In this document: positions 23,818-32,852 of the stretch, piece by piece
How positions within the stretch are numbered: position 1 is the first letter of the stretch
Layout of the letters: each line of letters opens with the position of its first letter
Origin: Photobacterium salinisoli
Lineage (GTDB): Bacteria; Pseudomonadota; Gammaproteobacteria; Enterobacterales; Vibrionaceae
Direction: 5' to 3'
Length of the DNA: 64,000 nucleotides
NCBI RefSeq assembly: GCF_003614885.1
Contig: NZ_QZMS01000007.1
Location: 2,046,001 to 2,110,000, forward strand
The notes under the pieces: model-generated
Database searches by the model: none
Seen by the model: only the letters and a program-made list of their open reading frames with translations
What the model was told of the DNA's origin: nothing
Position numbers and translations under genes: made by a program

Positions 23818-24669
23818 TCAGACGGAAAACGGATACTGTATCGGCTCATGGTGCTGATAATCTTCGACTTTAAAATCATCCATAGTGACCCAGGTTTCCA
23901 GATCGTCCAGTGATTTAATCTCTGGATTAATCACCAGCCGAGGCGATGGATACGGCTCACGCTTGAGCTGAACATCGCGCATCAGTGCCAGCTGATCCTC
24001 ATAGATATGTGCATTAACAATCTTGTGATAGGCCTTGCCGGCTTTATGTCCCGTGATTTGCGCCATCAGAGCCAGTAAGGTGAAGACCTGAATCTGATTA
24101 AAATTGAGCCCGAGCGGCACATCACATGAACGCTGATAGCTGGTCAGATACAGACGGTCACCCAACAGCGAAAACGTATGCGTGTGCATACACGGCCGCA
24201 GGCAGCCCATGTCAAATTCACCCGGATTATAAAACGTCAGTATCTCACCGCGATCGTCCAGGCCCCGGCTCAGATCATCGACAATCTTTCGCAGCTGATC
24301 CAGGGTGCTACCATCAGGCTTACGCCAGCTTCTGCCCTGCACGCCATACACGCGTCCCATGTCGTCAGTACCTTTACGGTGAGGATTACTCAGCCATGCC
24401 TGATTGTCATTGGCGTTGGCATTCCATGTGTTACAACCGATCGCACGAAACTGTGCTGCACTGTCGTAGCCACGCAGATAGCCAAGCAGCTCTGCAATCG
24501 CGGCTTTCCAGTAACTTTTACGCGTGGTGATCAGCGGAAACTGATTGTTGGCCACATCATAAGTCAGGTCAGCATTGATCAGCGTCAGGCAACGCTTGCC
24601 TGTCCGCTCGTTTTCAACCCATTCACCTTCATCAATAATCCGCTGGCATAAATCTAAATACTGTTTCAT
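23818..24669 (-). CDS. thyA: Thymidylate synthase (long Vibrio-type ThyA)
   Basis: ThyA converts dUMP to dTMP using methylene-tetrahydrofolate. The ATG at 24669 gives 283 residues, about 20 more than the E. coli enzyme, beginning [15 protein letters not shown]. The catalytic Cys is in [12 protein letters not shown] (about 163) and the phosphate-binding [15 protein letters not shown] follows. Interior segments such as [25 protein letters not shown] differ strongly from E. coli ThyA but resemble the divergent ThyA of vibrios. It follows lgt on the same strand. Confidence 0.95.
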   Translation of the reverse strand: MKQYLDLCQRIIDEGEWVENERTGKRCLTLINADLTYDVANNQFPLITTRKSYWKAAIAELLGYLRGYDSAAQFRAIGCNTWNANANDNQAWLSNPHRKGTDDMGRVYGVQGRSWRKPDGSTLDQLRKIVDDLSRGLDDRGEILTFYNPGEFDMGCLRPCMHTHTFSLLGDRLYLTSYQRSCDVPLGLNFNQIQVFTLLALMAQITGHKAGKAYHKIVNAHIYEDQLALMRDVQLKREPYPSPRLVINPEIKSLDDLETWVTMDDFKVEDYQHHEPIQYPFSV

Positions 24670-24758
24670 TGTCTCTCTTGACCGGAATGTAGCAGAAAAA
24701 ATCTGCCCGCAAGAATAACACAAAACAGGCAGCCATATGGCTGCCTGTCGTTGTCACA

Positions 24759-25565
24759 TTAAGCGGTGCGGTGTGCGTCCGAACGCTTGTAAGCCCAGAG
24801 CATCAGCAGTGCCCCGCCAATCACCATAGGCAGAGACAGGATCTGCCCCATGCTGATCCAGCCCGCGAACAGGCCAAGCTGCGCATCAGGTTCACGGCAG
24901 TATTCAACCAGGAACCTGAACGAACCGTAACCCAGCAGGAATAATCCGGATACGGCACCCGCCGGACGAGGTTTACGGATAAAGAGATTGAGGATGATCA
25001 GCAATACCAGGCCTTCCAGGAAAAATTCATACAACTGAGAAGGGTGACGAGGCAGCGGCCCCCCGGTCGGGAAAACCATGCCCCAGGGTACATCTGTGAC
25101 CCGTCCCCACAGCTCACCATTGATGAAATTTCCAAGCCGGCCGGCACCGAGACCAAACGGCACTAACGGCGCCACAAAATCCGCCACGTCGAAGAAACGC
25201 CGATTATTGCGATGGGCATACCAGATCATGGCTGTCATGACGCCTAATAAACCACCATGGAATGACATACCGCCGGTCCAGACTTTAAACAAATAAAGCG
25301 GATCAGCCAGGAACACCTCGAAGTTGTAAAACAGGACATAGCCTACACGGCCGCCGATAACGACCCCGAGAAAGCCCACAAACAGCAGGTCGCTGACTTG
25401 ATCTCGCGTCCAGCCACTGCCCGGCTTGTCTGCACGACGATTTGCCAGCCAGAGCGCAAATACGAAGCCCAGCAGGTACATCAATCCATACCAGCGGATC
25501 GCCAGCGGGCCAATTTGAAACAGGATTGGGTCAAAGTTTGGAAAAGTCAGATAACCTTGGCTCAT
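24759..25565 (-). CDS. lgt: Prolipoprotein diacylglyceryl transferase
   Basis: Lgt attaches diacylglycerol from phosphatidylglycerol to the lipobox cysteine of prolipoproteins, the step before LspA. The 268-residue protein has seven membrane segments. Family signatures include SFHGGLLG (about 102, the essential His) and [17 protein letters not shown] (about 140-157, the Lgt signature). It is upstream of thyA, as in most gamma-proteobacteria. Confidence 0.97.
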   Translation of the reverse strand: MSQGYLTFPNFDPILFQIGPLAIRWYGLMYLLGFVFALWLANRRADKPGSGWTRDQVSDLLFVGFLGVVIGGRVGYVLFYNFEVFLADPLYLFKVWTGGMSFHGGLLGVMTAMIWYAHRNNRRFFDVADFVAPLVPFGLGAGRLGNFINGELWGRVTDVPWGMVFPTGGPLPRHPSQLYEFFLEGLVLLIILNLFIRKPRPAGAVSGLFLLGYGSFRFLVEYCREPDAQLGLFAGWISMGQILSLPMVIGGALLMLWAYKRSDAHRTA

Positions 25566-25661
25566 TCAACATACTCGTGGTTAATCAATAAAGAAGTTCA
25601 CGGCGGTACAGCATGTGCCCACAATGAAAAGTCTCATGTCAGTCCCCGTGACTGACCCGAG

Positions 25662-26459
25662 TTAAAACAACATTTTGCCACCCACAAATAACAAAAAGAT
25701 GGCAAAGATCTTTTTCAGTGTCTGAGTCGGCAGATGGCTGACCATAAGCGCACCGTATCGAGTGGTCAGGACAGAAGTGCAAACTACACCTATCAGTGCC
25801 GGCAGATACACATATCCCAAGCTGTATGGCGGCAGGCTGTCATCACCACTGCCCGCGACAATAAATCCGGCCATGCCGGCTATCGCAATAATGGACCCGC
25901 AGAAAGCAGCAGTCCCGATAGATCGGCGCATTTCTACGCCATACCAGCTCAGGTAAGGTACGATCAGCGAGCCGCCACCTATCCCCGCCAAACTGGCCAC
26001 CAGTCCTATCACAGTGCCACTGCCTGCAACGGCCACCCGGCCCGGCATAGGATGACGCCCTGTGACTTTCAATGAGAGCAGCATTTGCAGCGCCAGTAAA
26101 AGCACAATACCAGCAAATATCCTGGGCAGCCAATCCGCAGGCACCCACTCGGCCACCGCACTCCCGGCAATGCCCCCCAATACCATACCCGGTGCCAGTA
26201 ACCGGACCAGGGAAACATCAACATTGCCCAGCCGCAAATGGCTGCGTGCCGAAGAGCCGGACGTCAGCACAATACAGGCGAGCGAGGTCGCCAGTGCAAT
26301 GTGCATAACAAGTCCCGGCTCGATACCGGTTTGGGGTAACATCCAGACTAAAGCAGGGACAATTAATAATCCCCCGCCAATACCCAGCAAACCAGCCATC
26401 AGACCGACCACAGCCCCCAGCCCCAGGCACATCAGGAGCAGCCATACCATATCCGGCAT
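25662..26459 (-). CDS. TauE/SafE family (DUF81) membrane permease
   Basis: This is a 265-residue polytopic protein of the TauE/SafE family, whose characterised members export sulfite or sulfoacetate. The substrate here is unknown. Two homologous halves each have a Gly-rich motif, GLLGIGGGLLIVPAL (about 25-39) and SLAGIGGGSLIVPYL (about 160-174). The ATG at 26459 overlaps the ptsP stop (TGATG), so it is translationally coupled to ptsP. A GTG one codon upstream is possible. The ptsP link says nothing definite about its substrate. Confidence 0.88.
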   Translation of the reverse strand: MPDMVWLLLMCLGLGAVVGLMAGLLGIGGGLLIVPALVWMLPQTGIEPGLVMHIALATSLACIVLTSGSSARSHLRLGNVDVSLVRLLAPGMVLGGIAGSAVAEWVPADWLPRIFAGIVLLLALQMLLSLKVTGRHPMPGRVAVAGSGTVIGLVASLAGIGGGSLIVPYLSWYGVEMRRSIGTAAFCGSIIAIAGMAGFIVAGSGDDSLPPYSLGYVYLPALIGVVCTSVLTTRYGALMVSHLPTQTLKKIFAIFLLFVGGKMLF

Positions 26460-28714
26460 CACTTACCTGCCCGGATGAAGCCACCCATGCCGCGTTGTTC
26501 AACAAACTCTGTTGCCATTTGCCTGACATCATGGCCGAAAGTCGCCTGTAATGCCTTATCAGCGAGTTGCGTCATGTCGGCCAGACTGGCATGACGAAGG
26601 ACATATTTAATTTTGGCAACGTTGCGGGTATTCATACTTAAAGAGCGGTATCCCATTCCAACCAAGAGTAAGGCACCGAGAGGATCGCCCGCCAGTTCAC
26701 CGCACACGCTCACCGGTATGGATAACGCATGGCTGGTATCCTGAATGTGCTTAAGTGCCTGAATGACTGCCGGATGGAACGTATCATAGACACTGGCCAC
26801 ACGAGAATTGTTCCTGTCGACTGCCAATAAATATTGCGTTAAGTCGTTGCTGCCTACTGAAATAAAGTCGACCCGCCCTTTCAGAGCCGGCAACTGATAT
26901 AAAATCGACGGGACTTCGATCATGATGCCCAGTCTTGGCCGCTTGAGCACTTGTCCCTTGCTGGCGGCGTACACAGACACTTCGTTGAAAGCACGATCAA
27001 TCAATGCCTTAGATTCATCCAGCTCAGGAATGCCGGAAATCATGGGCAAAAGTATATCCATGTTATCAAGACCAATACTGGCCTTTAGCATGGCCCTGAC
27101 CTGAATAAGGAAAATTTCAGGATGATCCAGGGTAAAACGGATACCCCGCCAGCCAAGAAACGGATTATCTTCTTCAATAGTGAGGTAAGGCAACGGTTTA
27201 TCACCGCCGATATCCAACGTCCGCATCACCACAGATTTACCCGGGTAAGAGGCCAGTATCGAGCGGTACTGAGCCGCCTGCTCCTCTTCAGACGGAAAGC
27301 TGCGCTGCAGTAAAAACGGTACTTCGGTTCGGTACAGACCAACACCATCAACCCCTTTATTCACTGCGATATTGGTGTCAGCACTTAATCCGGCATTCAG
27401 ATACAGATAAATCCTTTCCTGATCTTCGGTTTCCGCCGCTTTATCCAGATCCTGTTCGACCAGAGCCGTCAGCTCATTTTCTTCTCTCAGTAAGCGCTTG
27501 TACTCGGCCAGAATCTGCCGGTTGGGTTCAATAAGCAGATCGCCGCGATAGCCGTCCACCACCACCAGGGCGTTGTGAACTTTTTCCGGTATAAAATCAA
27601 CGCCCATGATGGCAGGAATGCCCAGAGCCCGGGAAAGGATCGCGGCATGAGAGTTGGCGGCGCCTTCCTGAGCCACCACAGCAGCCAGTTTATCACGCGG
27701 AATACTGGCCAGCATGGCCGCGGTCAGCTCCCGGGTTAACAGTACAATCGGGGCATCCCACTGGTGCTCGACACCTTCTTCGTTATGGAGGAAAAACAGC
27801 AGGCGCTGGCCAAGTTCGCGAATATCGTGCGACCGTTCGCGCAGATAATCGTCCTTCATATTGGCAAAGCGGACAGAATAGGCCTCTACCGTCTGCCTGA
27901 CGGCCCATTCGGCCTGATCGCCACCAGCCACTTTGGCAAACAGATCCTTACGCAGCATGGGATCATTGAGCAGATGACTGAAAAGATCAAAAATCGCCAG
28001 GGTGTCTTTGTGCAGCTCGCTGTCAAAGCGTTTACGCAGCCGGCGAAACTCATTACTCGCCATCTCAATGGCAATGCTCAGACGTTCCTGCTCGGACTCT
28101 CGGTCCAGACAGGAGGCCGGTGACACCGCTTCCAGCCGGGGCTGGTTGTCATCCCACCAGGCTTTAGCAATGGCAACCCCTGTCGATGCGGCGGAACCTG
28201 TCAGATGCAGGCCGTCACGCTGGCCTGGCCACATCCCCTGCGCTTTGGCATGTGCCAGAATTACCGCCAGCTGTGCGGCCAGTGTCACCATGAACGATTC
28301 TTCACTTTCAGTGAATTCACGCATATCACGTTGCTGAATGACCAATACGCCGAGGACTTTGCGCTGATGGATAATGGGGGTGCCGAAAAAGGAGCGGAAG
28401 GTTTCTTCGTTGGTTCCTGGGATATGTTTGAAGTTCGGGTGCTGGCGGGCATCGGCCACATTGACAGGCTCAGCCTGACGGCCCACCAGACCAACCAGAC
28501 CTTCATCAAACCCAAGCCCGACCTGATAAGAAGGTTTGGTCAGCCCCTGGGTAGCCATGAGCATATATTGCTTGCGGTGTTCATGAACAATGTAGACTGA
28601 GCAACACTCAGTCTTCATTGCCTGGCAAATACTGACGACCAGCAGATCCAGTGCCTCGAGTAATGTCGGAGCACTGGCCACTTTCTCTACAATTTCTCTC
28701 AGCTGGGTCAGCAT
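26459..28714 (-). CDS. ptsP: Phosphoenolpyruvate-protein phosphotransferase PtsP (Enzyme I-Ntr)
   Basis: PtsP starts the nitrogen-related PTS phosphorelay, passing phosphate from PEP to NPr. The 751-residue protein has an N-terminal GAF domain (about 1-160), which senses glutamine in characterised members. The phosphohistidine segment is GAANSHAAILSRALGIPAI (about 350). The C-terminal PEP-binding barrel has GLYRTEVPFL, GWRGIRFTLDHP, and VGSNDLTQYLLAVDRNN. It follows rppH by 19 bases, the conserved rppH-ptsP operon. Confidence 0.96.
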   Translation of the reverse strand: MLTQLREIVEKVASAPTLLEALDLLVVSICQAMKTECCSVYIVHEHRKQYMLMATQGLTKPSYQVGLGFDEGLVGLVGRQAEPVNVADARQHPNFKHIPGTNEETFRSFFGTPIIHQRKVLGVLVIQQRDMREFTESEESFMVTLAAQLAVILAHAKAQGMWPGQRDGLHLTGSAASTGVAIAKAWWDDNQPRLEAVSPASCLDRESEQERLSIAIEMASNEFRRLRKRFDSELHKDTLAIFDLFSHLLNDPMLRKDLFAKVAGGDQAEWAVRQTVEAYSVRFANMKDDYLRERSHDIRELGQRLLFFLHNEEGVEHQWDAPIVLLTRELTAAMLASIPRDKLAAVVAQEGAANSHAAILSRALGIPAIMGVDFIPEKVHNALVVVDGYRGDLLIEPNRQILAEYKRLLREENELTALVEQDLDKAAETEDQERIYLYLNAGLSADTNIAVNKGVDGVGLYRTEVPFLLQRSFPSEEEQAAQYRSILASYPGKSVVMRTLDIGGDKPLPYLTIEEDNPFLGWRGIRFTLDHPEIFLIQVRAMLKASIGLDNMDILLPMISGIPELDESKALIDRAFNEVSVYAASKGQVLKRPRLGIMIEVPSILYQLPALKGRVDFISVGSNDLTQYLLAVDRNNSRVASVYDTFHPAVIQALKHIQDTSHALSIPVSVCGELAGDPLGALLLVGMGYRSLSMNTRNVAKIKYVLRHASLADMTQLADKALQATFGHDVRQMATEFVEQRGMGGFIRAGK

Positions 28715-28733
28715 AAGCGTTACTTTCCCTAGG

Positions 28734-29255
28734 TTAACTCCGTTTGTGTTTACGTTTTAACTTGCGTTCCTTGCGCTCCTTGAAAGGCATCGCCATCGCC
28801 GCGAACTCTTTCAGCGCCCGGCGATAAACATCCCGTTTAAAGGACACAACCTGACGAACCGGATACCAGTAGCTGACCCAACGCCAGCCATCAAACTCCG
28901 GTGTACTGCCACGCTGCATGTTCACCTTAGACTCATCGCATTCCAGACTCAGCAAAAACCACTTTTGCTTTTGTCCGATACAAACTGGTTTGGAATCCCA
29001 CCTTACCAGACGTTTAGGCAATTTGTATCGCAGCCAATGGCGGCTGGATGCCAGAATCCTGACGTCTTTTCTGGTGAGACCCACTTCCTCATACAGTTCA
29101 CGGTACATAGCCTGTTCCGGGGTTTCCCCTTCATCAATACCGCCTTGTGGAAACTGCCAAGAGTGTTGTCCATATCGTCGAGCCCAAAATACCTGGCCAT
29201 GGCTGTTACAGATAACTATCCCCACATTAGGGCGATATCCATCGCCATCAATCAC
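28734..29255 (-). CDS. rppH: RNA pyrophosphohydrolase RppH
   Basis: RppH removes pyrophosphate from 5'-triphosphate mRNA ends and triggers RNase E decay. The start is a GTG at 29255 with GAGG seven bases upstream, and the product of 173 residues begins (M)[14 protein letters not shown]. The Nudix box [23 protein letters not shown] spans about residues 38-60. The C terminus is strongly basic ([15 protein letters not shown]), as in other RppH proteins. It is first in the rppH-ptsP operon. Confidence 0.96.
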   Translation of the reverse strand: MIDGDGYRPNVGIVICNSHGQVFWARRYGQHSWQFPQGGIDEGETPEQAMYRELYEEVGLTRKDVRILASSRHWLRYKLPKRLVRWDSKPVCIGQKQKWFLLSLECDESKVNMQRGSTPEFDGWRWVSYWYPVRQVVSFKRDVYRRALKEFAAMAMPFKERKERKLKRKHKRS

Positions 29256-29891
29256 TGGACGACCTCAAGTAAAAATATCAATTAACAGTGATTTTTTCAC
29301 AGAATTAGCCTCAGGGTAAACATTCATTGTCATCAATCACTGTTTTTTCCTACCTAGCACTCACTTTATGGATAACTTAAGAGGAATTCAGAGGTTATAA
29401 ACAAAGAAATGAGACCTCTCCCACATTTATTCACGCTTTCTGTGGATAGTTGTGTGTAGAAGCTCTTCTATTGTCCATTTAATCAACAATAAAGCAGGCT
29501 CCAAACAATCGCCACCCGCGTATAACAAAAATAAAATATCGATTAAACTCAAATGTTTAAGTTTAAATTCAGTTTGAAATACCACTAAAAGCCAAATGAC
29601 TTCCCAGAGGATCAATGCGACTGGTTAAAGATCAACCACCCTTGGCTTTATCCACACCCCTCGAACATTAACGGTTAAATAATCACCGTAATAGCGTTTA
29701 AATACTGCACAAAACCCTGTTGATACGTCCAGCTCACACAGTATTCACATTGTTCAAAAAAGTACCTGTGGATATCTTGCTCCCAGGATCCAACCCAAAC
29801 AGTCTGATCGAGCAGGTAGTCATAGATCCGCACAACGTCCCGACTGTGTTAAAATGCATGGCCACGTTTTTTTGAAAAGTGACTCATCCTA
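29256..29891. other. DnaA-box cluster between rppH and mutH (DARS2-like candidate)
   Basis: This 636-base gene-free, AT-rich region contains seven DnaA-box-like 9-mers. One is perfect, TTATCCACA at 29648-29656 (+). Six have a single mismatch: 29293-29301 (+), 29367-29375 (-), 29427-29435 (+), 29441-29449 (-), 29741-29749 (+) and 29767-29775 (-). Two opposed pairs stand out, at 29427/29441 and 29741/29767. By my rough estimate chance would give fewer than one such site in this length. E. coli DARS2, which regenerates ATP-DnaA, lies in the non-coding DNA beside mutH, so position and content both fit. I could not identify IHF or Fis sites. Confidence 0.6.
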
Positions 29892-30572
29892 ATGACGATC
29901 TCCAGACGACCCGCTCCTACCTCAGAATCAGAACTGCTCAGCCGGGCAAGTGCGCTGGCCGGCTTTACCCTGGGCGAGCTGGCCGAGCAGGCAGGACAAA
30001 TCGCACCTCCGGATTTACGCCGGGATAAAGGCTGGGTGGGCCAGTTGCTGGAATGGCATCTGGGGGCAACAGCTGGCAGCCAGCCCGTCCCTGATTTCGC
30101 CAATTTGGGTATTGAACTCAAAACTATCCCCATCAGCCATCTGGGCAAACCGCTGGAAACCACCTTTGTCTGTGTTGCCCCCCTGATTGGCTTACAGGGT
30201 GTGAACTGGGAAAACAGCCATATCCGGCACAAACTCGCCCGGGTCCTGTGGATACCCGTTGAAGGTGAGCGTGAAATCCCGCTTTCTGAACGTCATGTCG
30301 GCTCTCCTCTACTGTGGAGTCCATCTGCCGAGGAAGAAGCACGGTTACGCCAGGACTGGGAAGAGCTGATGGAACTGATAGTGCTGGGCAAAGTGGAGCA
30401 GATCACCGCACGCCACGGCGAAGTCCTGCAACTCAGGCCCAAAGCAGCCAACAGCAAAGCGCAGACCGATGCTTACGGCGCAGACGGTCGCCCGATAAAA
30501 ACCTTGCCACGGGGCTTTTATCTCAAGACCCAGTTCACCGCCGAACTACTCAAACGCCACTTTATGCTCTGA
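29892..30572 (+). CDS. mutH: DNA mismatch repair endonuclease MutH
   Basis: MutH nicks the unmethylated strand at hemimethylated GATC sites when activated by MutS-MutL. The 226-residue protein matches the family. The catalytic D-E-K triad is in [16 protein letters not shown] (about 69-85), and the C-terminal helix ends [20 protein letters not shown]. Its presence implies a Dam-based mismatch repair system, typical of Enterobacterales and Vibrionaceae. A small stem, GCTCTG-ATAA-CAGAGC, overlaps its stop but lacks a U-run. Confidence 0.96.
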   Translation: MTISRRPAPTSESELLSRASALAGFTLGELAEQAGQIAPPDLRRDKGWVGQLLEWHLGATAGSQPVPDFANLGIELKTIPISHLGKPLETTFVCVAPLIGLQGVNWENSHIRHKLARVLWIPVEGEREIPLSERHVGSPLLWSPSAEEEARLRQDWEELMELIVLGKVEQITARHGEVLQLRPKAANSKAQTDAYGADGRPIKTLPRGFYLKTQFTAELLKRHFML

Positions 30573-30584
30573 TAACAGAGCGGG

Positions 30585-30887
30585 CTACACATTAATCGTC
30601 ATGTCACCCTGGCAACACTCAGGTTTACCATCCAGTGAGAATTCATCATGAGGATCAATTGTCCTTAGCGTGATCGACTTGATCCCAAGTGGTCGCAGAA
30701 AATCCCTCACCTGCTCCATGGTCTGAAAATGCAGCATATTGTCTTCGTCATCCTTGAGTGGCTCAAGATGATGTTTATATTCAACTTCCATAAGATAATC
30801 TGCACGACCCGCATAACTGGTCAGTACGCACTTAGGTACCTCTTCTCCGGGTGACTTTACCCAGTGCTTGAATTGGGACAGTTTCAT
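30585..30887 (-). CDS. Conserved hypothetical protein (possible DUF6482 family)
   Basis: This is a 100-residue soluble protein without signal peptide or membrane segment. The start is the ATG at 30887 with AAGG seven bases upstream. It begins MKLSQFKHWVKSPGEE, has an acidic middle (LEPLKDDEDN) and two adjacent cysteines near the end (PECCQGDM). It resembles small proteins annotated DUF6482 in marine gamma-proteobacteria, but I hold that assignment loosely. It is convergent with mutH. Function unknown. Confidence 0.75.
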   Translation of the reverse strand: MKLSQFKHWVKSPGEEVPKCVLTSYAGRADYLMEVEYKHHLEPLKDDEDNMLHFQTMEQVRDFLRPLGIKSITLRTIDPHDEFSLDGKPECCQGDMTINV

Positions 30888-31051
30888 AATCACACCTTTT
30901 CAAGGGAACTGTGTTAACTATGTGCGAACATTCGCTTATCAGCAAGGTTTTACTGTTCAGCCTATGAGATAACTGCTTCATTTTACTGCGGCTTCTCAGC
31001 GACCCATTCCTAGGTTATAGTCAGGGAGAATTTGCGGTCCAAGGAGGGCAA

Positions 31052-32086
31052 ATGAAATACCATAAGATCCCCCATTCAAACCTTGAAGTGAGCCAGATTG
31101 GCCTGGGCACCATGACCTTTGGTGAGCAAAATACTGAAGCCGAGGCACACAGCCAACTCGATTTTGCTCTGGAGCGCGGTATCAACCTGATTGATACCGC
31201 TGAAATGTATCCTGTACCGCCGAAAGCTGACACTCAGGGGCTGACCGAAGCCTATATCGGCAGCTGGCTGAAGAAATCAGGCAAACGTGACCAAGTGATT
31301 CTGGCAACCAAAGTCGCCGGTCCCCGTAATGTCCCCCACATCCGTGACAACATGGCACTCGACTGGCGAAATATTCACGAAGCCGTTGAAAACAGCCTGG
31401 AAAGATTGCAAACAGACTATATCGATCTGTATCAGCTGCACTGGCCGCAGCGAGAAACCAATTGCTTTGGCAAGCTGAACTACCCTTATCCCGATACCAA
31501 CACAGGTGTCACTCTGACTGATTCGCTTGAGGCACTGGCCGAACTGGTGCGGGCCGGCAAAATCCGCTACATCGGCTTGTCTAACGAGACCCCATGGGGT
31601 GTGATGTCTTTCCTGCGCCTGGCAGAGAAACATGACCTGCCGCGGGTGGTGACCATTCAGAACCCCTATAACCTGCTTAACCGCAGCTTTGAAGTCGGTC
31701 TGGCTGAAATCAGCCATTATGAAGGGGTCAAATTACTGGCCTACTCCCCGATGGCCTTCGGCACCCTGAGCGGCAAATACCTCAATGGCAAAAAACCCGA
31801 TGGTGCCCGCTGCTCGCTGTTTGAGCGCTTTGTCCGTTATTTCACGCCGCAAGGTGTGGCTGCCACGGAAGCCTATGTCAAAGTAGCAAGAAAACACGGT
31901 CTGGATCCGGCGCAGATGGCCCTGGCCTTTGTTAATCAGCAGCCGTTTAATGCCTCAACCCTGATTGGTGCCACCAGCCTGTCCCAGCTCGAGGCCAACA
32001 TCGACAGCCTGTCGCTGGAACTCAGTGCAGAAGTCCTGGCAGACTTAGAACAAGTCGGTATTACCTACTCTAATCCTTGCCCTTAA
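31052..32086 (+). CDS. tas: NADP-dependent aldo/keto reductase Tas
   Basis: Tas is a 344-residue aldo-keto reductase named for suppression of a tyrosine auxotrophy in E. coli; its natural substrate is uncertain. The barrel carries the catalytic Tyr and Asp in INLIDTAEMYPVPPK (about 47-61), Lys in ILATKVAGPR, and the cofactor-loop region near the C terminus. GGAGG lies before the ATG. Location near mutH matches E. coli gene order. Confidence 0.93.
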   Translation: MKYHKIPHSNLEVSQIGLGTMTFGEQNTEAEAHSQLDFALERGINLIDTAEMYPVPPKADTQGLTEAYIGSWLKKSGKRDQVILATKVAGPRNVPHIRDNMALDWRNIHEAVENSLERLQTDYIDLYQLHWPQRETNCFGKLNYPYPDTNTGVTLTDSLEALAELVRAGKIRYIGLSNETPWGVMSFLRLAEKHDLPRVVTIQNPYNLLNRSFEVGLAEISHYEGVKLLAYSPMAFGTLSGKYLNGKKPDGARCSLFERFVRYFTPQGVAATEAYVKVARKHGLDPAQMALAFVNQQPFNASTLIGATSLSQLEANIDSLSLELSAEVLADLEQVGITYSNPCP

Positions 32087-32105
32087 ATTATGTAGCCAAA
32101 ATGAA

Positions 32106-32131
32106 AAAGCCCCCACCTGAGTGGGGGCTGT
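32106..32131. terminator. tas / DUF1127 shared terminator
   Basis: The stem AGCCCCCAC / GTGGGGGCT is followed on the minus strand by five U residues, so it ends the leftward DUF1127 transcript well. On the plus strand a T5 run comes only after seven bases (GTCAGTA), so tas termination is weaker. A second perfect 11-bp stem lies alongside at 32141-32151/32160-32170. Confidence 0.8.
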
Positions 32132-32172
32132 CAGTATTTTTCTGGCCTTACCCCGCAGAGTAAGGCCAGAGG

Positions 32173-32418
32173 TTACGTCAGACTTCGCCACCTCAACGCT
32201 CGCCTCAGATGACGTGTTTTACGGCTGGCTCGCAGACCGACCAAAGCGGAATCCACACGCAAGTCTTTCTCGATGCCCATATCTTTTAGAATATGTGGCG
32301 ATAAATGTGGCAGATGAACCTGCATACGTCGGTGTTCGCGACGCCATGCTTCTTCTTCACGATGTAAATCAAGACGAATAAGTAAAACAGCAAAACGTAA
32401 ATAGACTGATTGGCGCAT
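32173..32418 (-). CDS. DUF1127-like small basic protein
   Basis: This is an 81-residue, Arg/His-rich protein. The C-terminal half contains LPHLSPHILKDMGIEKDLRVDSA, a good match to the DUF1127 (YjiS-like) pattern of leucines followed by LxDIGL. Proteins of this type have been linked to RNA-related or phosphate/stress responses in some bacteria, but the role here is unknown. GGAG lies nine bases before the ATG. It is followed by tandem hairpins. Confidence 0.72.
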   Translation of the reverse strand: MRQSVYLRFAVLLIRLDLHREEEAWRREHRRMQVHLPHLSPHILKDMGIEKDLRVDSALVGLRASRKTRHLRRALRWRSLT

Positions 32419-32528
32419 GATTGTGCTCTCCAGGTTAATAAAATGGAGGGACGCAAATACGACCGTTTTCAGGCTGACAACATACTAGCCGCGACAGACG
32501 TATCCGCGGCCCATTTACAGAGTGTATT

Positions 32529-32561
32529 ACTGTAAAAAGTATCTAAGGTCGATGACCTTAG
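32529..32561 (-). terminator. Hairpin with U-run at the end of the 22-codon ORF
   Basis: A perfect 8-bp stem CTAAGGTC / GACCTTAG with a 3-nt loop begins within the stop codon of the small ORF. It is followed in the leftward transcript by AUAC and five U residues. Confidence 0.7.
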
Positions 32562-32626
32562 TGCTGATGGGAAGTGTGATCATTAACACCAGCAGGACGC
32601 AGACATTTAGTATTGAATGTGCTCAT
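32558..32626 (-). CDS. Predicted 22-residue peptide
   Basis: A short ORF from the ATG at 32626 encodes MSTFNTKCLRPAG followed by VNDHTSHQH. It has an excellent ribosome binding site (AGGAGG, eight bases upstream). A terminator hairpin overlaps its stop codon, so a transcript of about 100 nt could carry it alone. The end is His-rich with one Cys, which might bind metal; that is speculation. It could instead be a leader peptide for the DUF1127 gene 140 bases downstream. Confidence 0.5.
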   Translation of the reverse strand: MSTFNTKCLRPAGVNDHTSHQH

Positions 32627-32852
32627 TGTGTGTTCCTCCTGGTTATAAGATAGAAAGATGTGATATGAGTGTTATTTTTGCCTGATAGTGCATCAAAAAC
32701 AAGAAGTTATTTTGCCTTACACGATAAAAAGGGAAATACTCCACCGAACAGACAAGACAACAGGCCAAGCCAGATAGATTTCGTTATTTAGCTTAAAATA
32801 CCAGCGTATTCCTCTTTCACAGTACAGATGCCATTCAGTCGCCCTGTTTCCG
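32627..32852. promoter_or_regulatory. Region upstream of the 22-codon ORF
   Basis: This AT-rich stretch lies between the small ORF and the lysR-type gene. A -10-like TATAAC is present just before the AGGAGG of the small ORF, with a poor -35. No other gene is seen. Confidence 0.25.

Noticed and set aside
29427-29615. 62-codon minus-strand frame in the DnaA-box region
   Set aside because: No ribosome binding site before its start and it overlaps the DnaA boxes; treated as chance.
30566-30581. GCTCTG-ATAA-CAGAGC as mutH terminator
   Set aside because: Stem overlaps the stop codon and no T-run follows.
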